The notes under the pieces: generated by a model
The model's database searches: none
What the model saw: the letters and a program-made list of their open reading frames with translations, nothing else
What the model was told of the DNA's origin: nothing
Translations under genes and position numbers: made by a program
In this document: positions 5,474 through 10,161 of the stretch, one piece after another
Layout of the letters: every line of letters starts with the position of its first letter
How positions within the stretch are numbered: the stretch's first letter is position 1
DNA from: Chrysochromulina tobinii
Taxonomy: Eukaryota > Haptophyta > Prymnesiales > Chrysochromulinaceae
Length of the DNA stretch: 10,161 nucleotides
Assembly: GCA_001275005.1 (NCBI GenBank)
Contig: JWZX01001233.1
Location: forward strand, 1-10,161
Reading direction: 5' to 3'

Positions 5474-8400
5474 ATGGTGTTGCTGGGCGCTCGCACTATC
5501 CTATCCCATCCCATGTCTGTCGGCAGCAAGGTCTACTACACAGGCAGCGCGAGCGCCAAGGTCGACTTGCGATATGGGCAGTCGGGCACGGTCACCTCTA
5601 TCTTCGCGCATCCATCGCGAGGCCGCTTTGTCCGCGTGCTCTTCCTTGGGCACGGCGAGCCATTGATGTGCCGTGCAGAGGACCTAAGCATGGAACCTTG
5701 CGGCGTGCTCAGCCGGAGTGGCTCTGTGGTCTCCGAAGCGACTGGCAACACGTCGATGGACCAGCCGTCCACCCCGCCCTCGCCTGCCCTCAGCGTTCTG
5801 CCCGCGCCCGCTAGCAGCGAGAGGCAGGAGGTCTCGCCGCCTTTGGACGACGGAGGCCGGATGCCCGTGGGAATGCCTGTGGAATTGCCTGTGGAATTGG
5901 GCGGCGACGACGGCATCGTCCTGCGCGAGTTTACGGGCGTGCACGCGGAGTCGCCACCGCGAGCACCGATTCAGACACCACGGGCGCAGTTGGCGCGGCT
6001 CCTCGCCCAGGACGACGCCCGTTACGCCCAGGACGACGCTCCCCCGCCGCCCCCGCGAGCGCAGTTGGCGCAGCTGCTCGCACGCAACGCACAGGACGCC
6101 CAGGACGCCCAGGACGACGCGCCCCCACCCCCGCGCCCAGCGCCAACGCCGACGCCCCCGCCCCCGGGACACAAGGACAGCCGCCCGATGCCACTAGAGC
6201 CCAGGACGGCGCCTCTCCCCCTTGCCGTTGTAATGCTCTCATGGCTGATGCTCTCGCTTCCGCTGCTCGCTGTGGGGGTCTGGACCTGGCGGAAGACGGA
6301 GACTGGAAGCGTCGCCCACGCCGCCCTCCTCGTCCTCACCCTCACCCTCGCCCTCGCCCTCGCCGCCGCTGCCGCCGCCCTCAACGCGAATCGACGCGCT
6401 CGCCACGGCGCCCTCGCCCCCACCGCCCTCAACCCCCCCACCGCCCTCGCCGCATCAAGCGCCGTACCGAGCGCCGGACCGAGCGCCGTACCAAGCGCCG
6501 TACCGAGCGCCGGACCGAGCGCCGTACCGAGCGCCGGACCGAGCGCCGTACCGAGCGCCGGCCCGCCTGAGTCGGAGGCGCCCCCGACACGACGAACCCA
6601 ACTGGCTCTGCTCCTCGCCCAGGACGACGCCCGTTACGCCCAGGACGACGCCAAAGACGCCCAGGACGACGCCAAAGACGCCCAGGACGACGCACGGGAC
6701 GCTCAGGACGACGCGCCCCCACCACCCCCGCGCCCAGCGCCAACACCGACGCCCCCGCCCCCGGGACACAAGGGCAGCCGCCCGATGCCGGTTGAGCCGC
6801 CTCTCCCCCTTGCCGTTGTAATGCTCACCCTGTGCATGCTCTCGCTTCCGCTGCTCACTCTGGGGGTCTGGACCTGGCGGAAGAGCGAGGCGCGGCGCTG
6901 GAACTCGGAACCTTCCAGGAACCTTCCGGGGACCTTCCAGGAACCTTCCAGGAAGAGCGAGGCGCGGCGCTTGGAGGCATCGGAGAGTGTGGCGCCCGGT
7001 ACGGCGCCTGAGGCCGTTCAGATGGACGCCGTGCACGCGCACTCACCGACGATCTCGCCGCCCGAGGTGACGATCTCACTGCCCGAGGTCACGATCTCGC
7101 CGCCCGAGGTGGCCAGCGCCGTGCCGAGCGACACGCCCTCGCCCGTGCCACCGCTGCCACCGCCCTCTCCGCCGCCATCTCCACCGCCATCTCCACCGCC
7201 CTCGCCACCATCACCTTCGCCCACTCCCGCAGATGGTACGGCGCCCGATTCACCCGATACGACGCGTGCCTCCCCGGCGCGTCTTGCGGGCAGGTGCCCT
7301 TTGGGGTATGACGCCCAGGACGACGCGCAGGACGGTGCAGCGGCGCAAGTGACGGTAGAAGCAGAGCTGGCGCAAGCGAGATCAGAAGCAGATCGTTTGG
7401 GAGGGTCGAGATCGGAAGCAGATCGTGTGGGGCGCGAAGAGGAGGCAGACTACCATATTTGGCAAGCCGAGGAAGCTAAGAATACACACAACTTAGAGGC
7501 GGAGGTAGAGGCGGCGGCCAGCAGGGAGGCGGACGTAGAGGCGGCAGCCAGCAGTGAGGCGGAGGCAAAGGCGGCGGCCAGCAGTGAGGCGGAGGCAAAG
7601 GCGGCGGCCAGCAGTGAGGCGGAGGTAGAGGCGGCGGCCAGCAGTGAGGCGGAGGCAAAGGCGGCGGCCAGCAGTGAGGCGGAGGTAGAGGCGGCGGCCA
7701 GCAGTGAGGCGGAGGTAAAGGCGGCGGCCAGCAGTGAGGCGGAGACGGTCGCGGAGGCGGCCAAGGCCAAGGCGGGTGCACAGCAGCGCGGGAAGGTGGC
7801 CAAGATGGCGCAAGAGGCGGTACAGCGTGCTTCCGACCTGCTCGCTTGGTGTGAACGTTCACAGCGTGGGAAGGTGGCCAAGATGGCGCAAGAGGCGGCA
7901 CAGCGTGCTTCCGACCTGCTCGCTTGGTGTGAACGTTCACAGCGTGCTTCCGGGCTGCTCAATCGTGCTTCGGGCTGGTGGAGCGAGATGCAACCTCGCG
8001 CTGCCACGTGGCTCGACGGGCTGGCGCTCCGTACCGATACGGCGCGCGTGTGGCTGGGCACTCACACGAGGCCGGCGCGAAGGTGGCTGGTCCACCAAAC
8101 TGTGAACGTTCACACCAAACTGTCACGAACGTGGCTGGCCCGCCATACCACCGCAGCGTTCACGTGGCTGGCGATGCAGACCGACCCGGCGCGCACGTGG
8201 ATGGGCAAGCGCACGAAGCCCGTGGCTGCGTTTGTGCGCAACCACGCCGCGCCGGCGCGTACGTGGATGGGCGGGCGTGCCGAGGAGGCGCGCAATTGGC
8301 TCGGGAAACGGATCGTCAGGTTTCGTCAGTGTGCGCGCCATTGGCTCGGGAAGCGCGAACTGCATGCAGAATGGCTGGCCAACCAAACGGACACGGCGCG

Positions 8401-8479
8401 CACTTGGTTGGGAAGCTGTACCGTTGCAATTGGCACGTGGCTGGACCACCGTACCAAACCAGCTCGCGTTTGGGTATAA
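5474..8479 (+). CDS. Mosaic repeat-rich membrane protein with C-terminal Trp-hendecad domain
   Basis: A 1001-residue protein of unknown function. Order: residues 14-75 small barrel-like module (VGSKVYYTG...YGQSGTV...VRVLFLG...CRAEDLS), resembling from memory a haptophyte-enriched module; 170-276 cassette with AQDDA repeats, Pro tract and hydrophobic segment 248-272 (LPLAVVMLSWLMLSLPLLAV); 283-303 Ala/Leu-rich hydrophobic stretch; 329-364 nine SAVP/SAGP units; 374-472 second cassette with hydrophobic segment 444-468; 526-546 three TISPPEV units; 554-586 SPPP tract; 615-670 charged, probably helical; 675-754 eight EAExxAAASS decapeptides; 771-822 two 26-residue copies of QRGKVAKMAQEA...CERS; 846-1001 Trp every 11 residues. 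Probably an integral membrane or wall-linked protein with a long coiled region. Start context at 5474 has C at -3 and G at +4; the ATG at 5513, just before the barrel, is an alternative. Stop TAA is at 8477. The unbroken frame through so many repeats supports coding. Confidence 0.75.
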   Translation: MVLLGARTILSHPMSVGSKVYYTGSASAKVDLRYGQSGTVTSIFAHPSRGRFVRVLFLGHGEPLMCRAEDLSMEPCGVLSRSGSVVSEATGNTSMDQPSTPPSPALSVLPAPASSERQEVSPPLDDGGRMPVGMPVELPVELGGDDGIVLREFTGVHAESPPRAPIQTPRAQLARLLAQDDARYAQDDAPPPPPRAQLAQLLARNAQDAQDAQDDAPPPPRPAPTPTPPPPGHKDSRPMPLEPRTAPLPLAVVMLSWLMLSLPLLAVGVWTWRKTETGSVAHAALLVLTLTLALALAAAAAALNANRRARHGALAPTALNPPTALAASSAVPSAGPSAVPSAVPSAGPSAVPSAGPSAVPSAGPPESEAPPTRRTQLALLLAQDDARYAQDDAKDAQDDAKDAQDDARDAQDDAPPPPPRPAPTPTPPPPGHKGSRPMPVEPPLPLAVVMLTLCMLSLPLLTLGVWTWRKSEARRWNSEPSRNLPGTFQEPSRKSEARRLEASESVAPGTAPEAVQMDAVHAHSPTISPPEVTISLPEVTISPPEVASAVPSDTPSPVPPLPPPSPPPSPPPSPPPSPPSPSPTPADGTAPDSPDTTRASPARLAGRCPLGYDAQDDAQDGAAAQVTVEAELAQARSEADRLGGSRSEADRVGREEEADYHIWQAEEAKNTHNLEAEVEAAASREADVEAAASSEAEAKAAASSEAEAKAAASSEAEVEAAASSEAEAKAAASSEAEVEAAASSEAEVKAAASSEAETVAEAAKAKAGAQQRGKVAKMAQEAVQRASDLLAWCERSQRGKVAKMAQEAAQRASDLLAWCERSQRASGLLNRASGWWSEMQPRAATWLDGLALRTDTARVWLGTHTRPARRWLVHQTVNVHTKLSRTWLARHTTAAFTWLAMQTDPARTWMGKRTKPVAAFVRNHAAPARTWMGGRAEEARNWLGKRIVRFRQCARHWLGKRELHAEWLANQTDTARTWLGSCTVAIGTWLDHRTKPARVWV
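6458..6565 (+). repeat. Nine 12-bp units encoding SAVP/SAGP
   Basis: Units agcgccgtaccg and agcgccggaccg alternate irregularly. They lie between the two membrane cassettes and keep the frame; the product would be a flexible Pro/Ala/Ser linker. Confidence 0.92.
6617..6715 (+). repeat. 21-bp tandem units encoding AQDDA(K/R)D
   Basis: AQDDARY, AQDDAKD, AQDDAKD, AQDDARD and a final AQDDA are encoded by gcccaggacgacgccaaagac-type units. The acidic repeat precedes the second Pro tract. A shorter version lies at about 6008-6120 in cassette 1. Confidence 0.9.
6879..6971 (+). repeat. 72-bp in-frame insertion bounded by 21-bp direct repeats, with 11-bp minisatellite core
   Basis: The 21 bp at 6879-6899 (ggaagagcgaggcgc...) recur exactly at 6951-6971. 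Between them, four 11-bp units ggaaccttcc(a/g) fill 6907-6950. The net 72 bp keeps the frame and adds a Pro/Ser/Arg-rich stretch (EPSRNLPGTFQEPSRKSEAR). Confidence 0.88.
7049..7111 (+). repeat. Three 21-bp units encoding TIS(P/L)PEV
   Basis: acgatctcgccgcccgaggt-type units repeat three times directly upstream of the SPPP tract of the mosaic protein. Confidence 0.88.
7377..7431 (+). repeat. 30-bp-offset duplication encoding RSEADR
   Basis: cgagatc(a/g)gaagcagatcg occurs at 7377 and 7407. The 10-codon offset equals the period of the alanine-rich array that follows, which suggests a common helical register. Confidence 0.8.
7496..7765 (+). repeat. 30-bp tandem array encoding EAExxAAASS decapeptides
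   Basis: Eight full 30-bp units span 7496-7735 with alternating EVEAAAS and EAKAAAS forms, then a diverged ninth (EAETVAEAAK). Ala/Glu/Lys composition predicts helix. Confidence 0.93.
7784..7939 (+). repeat. Two 78-bp tandem copies encoding QRGKVAKMAQEA...LLAWCERS
   Basis: Copies at 7784-7861 and 7862-7939 are nearly identical. A shortened relative (QRASGLLNRASGWW) follows at 7940-7981. Each copy ends in the palindrome tgtgaacgttcaca. Confidence 0.93.
7850..8114. repeat. Three exact copies of the 14-bp palindrome TGTGAACGTTCACA
   Basis: Perfect palindromes occur at 7850-7863, 7928-7941 and 8101-8114. The first two share the 78-bp duplication and read C-E-R-S. The third lies in unrelated flanks, flanked by a direct repeat accaaactgt (8094-8103, 8114-8123), and is read in a different frame as T-V-N-V-H. 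Confidence 0.85.
8006..8476 (+). repeat. Tryptophan-marked 11-residue (33-bp) repeat domain
   Basis: Trp residues fall at 846, 860, 871, 887, 898, 909, 931, 942, 957, 967, 978, 989 and 1000, with Phe 920 filling the missing slot. Most spacings are exactly 11. The consensus is about ART-W-L/M-G-x-x-T-x-P. Longer spacings (14, 16 and 15) mark small insertions, one of them at the third palindrome. Confidence 0.88.
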
Positions 8480-9021
8480 TCGTATGCTCGGTATTGAAAA
8501 TGGTAAATAGAAAAAGAAAATACCGTGAAGGTGTTATACCGTGTTTATCGACCGTGTTCGATCTAATCCACAAGTCACGGTGCTGGAAGCGCGGCGCCTT
8601 CGAACTCGAATTGACGACACTGAGTTCGGTTGCAGTGACGCCGACCCGATTGGCGTCGGTGATCGAGCGAATTATGATCGAGAGAGAGAGATTTCGAAAC
8701 CTGAACGGAGTCTCCGATCCACAGTATGAACGAATTCCGATACAGTGCCACTTTTGTCACATTCACACACATGACCAGACCTCTAGCGAGCCCTAAGCGA
8801 GCCCATGGGTACAGTAGGTATCGTCTGAATACCAACTCATCTCGCGACATACAGGACTCGTCTCTGCTTACGCGTCGTGATGAGCCTATAAGTCTCCCGG
8901 CGTGGCGGCTGCTCCATGGCTTGTCATCTGCCGGCCGTCGCACGGTCGCTCGAGCTCACATCTCCCATCACGGCCCGAGGCGACAGCAAACCAGGACACT
9001 CCCGGCGACCCAGTCGATAAA
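8480..9021. other. Intergenic region between two plus-strand genes
   Basis: Presumably the 3' UTR of the mosaic gene (A-rich at 8495-8522) and the promoter of the next gene. Base composition is visibly AT-richer than the flanking genes. A short (GA)n run lies at 8681-8692 and repeated ccgtg motifs at 8523-8556. I see no canonical TATA box, RNA gene or clear polyadenylation signal. One doubtful small frame (8500-8796) is listed separately. Confidence 0.5.
8500..8796 (+). CDS. Doubtful 98-residue open frame downstream of the mosaic gene
   Basis: Starts at an ATG with A at -3 and G at +4 (gaaaATGg), 20 bp after the stop of the mosaic gene. The predicted product has a basic N-terminus (NRKRKYR), a middle part with helix-like text (ASVIERIMIERERFRNL) and a Cys/His-rich end (CHFCHIHTHD). 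I recognise no family. The same frame is open upstream across the C-terminal repeats of the mosaic gene, so it may be a chance opening, a second exon, or the remains of a longer C-terminus. Confidence 0.2.
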   Translation: MVNRKRKYREGVIPCLSTVFDLIHKSRCWKRGAFELELTTLSSVAVTPTRLASVIERIMIERERFRNLNGVSDPQYERIPIQCHFCHIHTHDQTSSEP

Positions 9022-10161
9022 ATGGCGGACTTGGACGGTGTGCCTTTGCAGTGGGTGCAGTGCTTTGACATCGCACTCGTGCTGCTCAGGCTCGCGTCGC
9101 TCGTCTTTGCGGTTTGCTCGACGCGGAACCTCTTCGGCCCGAACGAGTGCTTCGCCTTGGCCTTGCTCGCGATCATCGTCCCGCGCGTGAGTGTCATGGC
9201 GATGACGGCACCACCCGATGGCGATGGGACTGGTGCGCATTGGGCAGAGTCGGCGCGGACGCCGCCGTTGCGGCATCGGGCAGAGTCGGCGCAGATACCG
9301 CCGCTGCAGCCGCGGCCGCTCGTCAACGGCCGCCTGCACGGCTGTGCTACGCTTCCGCTCGTGGTAAGTCTCACACAAGCCCGGCCTCCTTCCTACACTT
9401 CACGTGCTACGAGCGCACTCCTCCTGGTGCTCCTTGCGCTTCCCGGAAGTCGCGGCTCCAAGCTCCCCATCGAGAAACCCAATCCTGCGGAGCGGAGGAG
9501 CGCTCGTCATCAGCATACGCCGGACGCGCTGGATTCCACTTTGAAGATTATCACTGTGCCAAGCGGGCTGATGCAGCACATGCTCGATGCTGGAGAGCTG
9601 GTGTCCAAGGGAGGTCCCATGATGGCGCCGGACTTGTCTGCGGTCCATCGAAGTGGAGACGAGCAGTTGTCCCTCCTCTCAGTTGACCTCAAGCTCTTCA
9701 AGGAGCAGCTCGAGGGAAAGAGGGGGGTCGAGCAGCCCATCGCTTACGTTGAGGCGGATGTTCTCGACGACGTCGGGGAGCACGTTGGGAGGCGCCTCGA
9801 GCGCCGCAGGCTCTGTTGCACCGGCTGCGGCTGCGGCTGCGGAGCTTGTTGCTGCTCTTGCCATTGCCACCACCCGCACCACCCGCACCATCCGCACCAC
9901 CCGCACCACCCGCACCATCCGCACCATCCGCATACCCCGCACACTCACTACCCTCCCCCACCATCGCCACCGCCACCTATGCCACCACCATCGCCACCGC
10001 CACCTATGCCACCACCGCCCTCGCTGCCGCCCTTTCCCCCGCCGCCCCCCTCACCGCCCTCGCTGCCGCCCTCTCCCCCACCGCCCTCGCCCCCGCCCTC
10101 GCCGCCGCCCACGCCACCGCCCTCTCCCCCGCCGCTCTCACCCCCGCCCTCGCCGCCGCCG
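9022..10161 (+). CDS. 3'-truncated Cys/His/Pro-rich putative membrane or cell-wall protein
   Basis: Open from ATG 9022 (context aaaATGg, A at -3 and G at +4) to the window end, 380 codons, with no stop; the upstream in-frame TGA is at 8881. Hydrophobic segments lie at residues 14-32 (CFDIALVLLRLASLVFAVC) and 43-61 (CFALALLAIIVP), and a third short one at about 133-147 (ATSALLLVLLALPG). A 12-residue duplication (HWAESARTPPLR/HRAESAQIPPLQ) follows the second. Residues 265-282 contain ten Cys (CCTGCGCGCGACCCSCHC), then seven HHP units, then about 70 residues of SPPP/PPPM text as in pherophorin or extensin-type hydroxyproline-rich proteins. It is likely surface or wall linked; metal binding is an inference. 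All three forward frames open up in the repetitive 3' part, and a consensus donor (gtg|gtaagt) sits at 9364, so splicing could change the C-terminal frame. Confidence 0.6.
   Translation, partial: MADLDGVPLQWVQCFDIALVLLRLASLVFAVCSTRNLFGPNECFALALLAIIVPRVSVMAMTAPPDGDGTGAHWAESARTPPLRHRAESAQIPPLQPRPLVNGRLHGCATLPLVVSLTQARPPSYTSRATSALLLVLLALPGSRGSKLPIEKPNPAERRSARHQHTPDALDSTLKIITVPSGLMQHMLDAGELVSKGGPMMAPDLSAVHRSGDEQLSLLSVDLKLFKEQLEGKRGVEQPIAYVEADVLDDVGEHVGRRLERRRLCCTGCGCGCGACCCSCHCHHPHHPHHPHHPHHPHHPHHPHTPHTHYPPPPSPPPPMPPPSPPPPMPPPPSLPPFPPPPPSPPSLPPSPPPPSPPPSPPPTPPPSPPPLSPPPSPPP
9238..9309 (+). repeat. 36-bp tandem duplication
   Basis: cat(t/c)gggcagagtcggcgc starts at 9238 and again at 9274. The two 36-bp halves differ at only a few bases and preserve the frame. 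Confidence 0.9.
9868..9939 (+). repeat. 9-bp tandem array encoding seven His-His-Pro units
   Basis: Seven units of cac-ca(c/t)-ccg followed by one cat-acc-ccg. The array directly follows the ten-Cys segment in the 9022 frame. Confidence 0.92.
9952..10161 (+). repeat. Proline codon tract (SPPP/PPPM type) running off the window
   Basis: Seventy consecutive codons of Pro with Ser, Met, Leu, Phe and Thr. Two 27-bp copies of the block cca-tcg-cca-ccg-cca-cct-atg lie at about 9961-10014. The other frames read Ala/Leu- or Arg/Pro-rich text, so the frame rests on the upstream ATG and on the similarity to hydroxyproline-rich proteins. Confidence 0.8.

Larger units (their letters stand above)
5981..6889 (+). 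repeat. Duplicated ~100-residue cassette (copies 5981-6301 and 6593-6889)
   Basis: Both copies run QLA-LLAQDDARYAQDDA, then PPP-RPAPTPTPPPPGHK-SRPMP-EP, then PLPLAVVML-LMLSLPLL-GVWTWRK. The offset is 612 bp at the start and 588 bp at the membrane segment, so AQDDA copy number has changed since duplication. Copy 1 carries an extra internal RAQLAQLLARNAQDAQ block. Confidence 0.9.

Noticed and set aside
6458-7765. Direct repeats considered as a CRISPR array
   Set aside because: Repeats are contiguous with no unique spacers and translate in one frame; these are protein tandem repeats.
7476-8061. Long minus-strand frames of Ala/Ser- or Pro/His-rich text opposite the decapeptide array
   Set aside because: Shadows of the 30-bp repeat; the plus frame is part of a continuous 1001-codon gene.
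8575-9378. Minus-strand frames of 122-162 codons before and across the 9022 gene
   Set aside because: No domain, no ATG with good context supporting them, and they conflict with the better-supported plus frame.

Overview
The window looks like nuclear DNA of a eukaryotic microalga. Three things point this way: long GC-rich intron-poor reading frames, gene families typical of protists (BspA-like LRR_5 repeats, a sperm-tail PG-rich/SHIPPO repeat, hydroxyproline-type SPPP tracts), and large non-coding gaps. The small barrel-like N-terminal module of the 5474-8479 gene (VGSKVYYTG...YGQSGTV...VRVLF) resembles, from memory, a module seen in predicted proteins of haptophytes such as Emiliania and Chrysochromulina. 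A haptophyte is therefore my best guess, but it is not proven. I see nothing bacterial (no Shine-Dalgarno sites, no operon) and no viral hallmark gene.

Layout. 5-2110 (+): a 701-residue LRR_5 protein built from two head-plus-array blocks, with 5 and 16 near-identical 23-residue repeats. 2111-4208: no convincing gene; it holds three strong hairpins and a degenerate 42-49 bp minisatellite. 5315-4209 (-): a 368-residue protein with one SHIPPO-type PGPGTY repeat near its C-terminus, probably a ciliary or microtubule protein. About 160-200 bp separate it from a divergent neighbour. 5474-8479 (+): a 1001-residue mosaic membrane protein made almost wholly of tandem and duplicated modules, ending in about 14 tryptophan-marked 11-residue repeats. 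8480-9021: intergenic, with one doubtful 98-codon frame. 9022 to the window end (+): a 3'-truncated open frame with two N-terminal hydrophobic segments, ten Cys in 18 residues, seven His-His-Pro units and a long SPPP tract.

How they relate. There is no sign of a shared operon or pathway. Three of the four genes are repeat-expanded and plausibly act at the membrane, cell surface or wall; the fourth is probably axonemal. The common theme is recent repeat growth: duplications of 21, 36, 72, 78, 588-612 and 660 bp all preserve the local reading frame. All functional statements are family-level or inferred; splicing, expression and taxonomy cannot be settled from this sequence alone.
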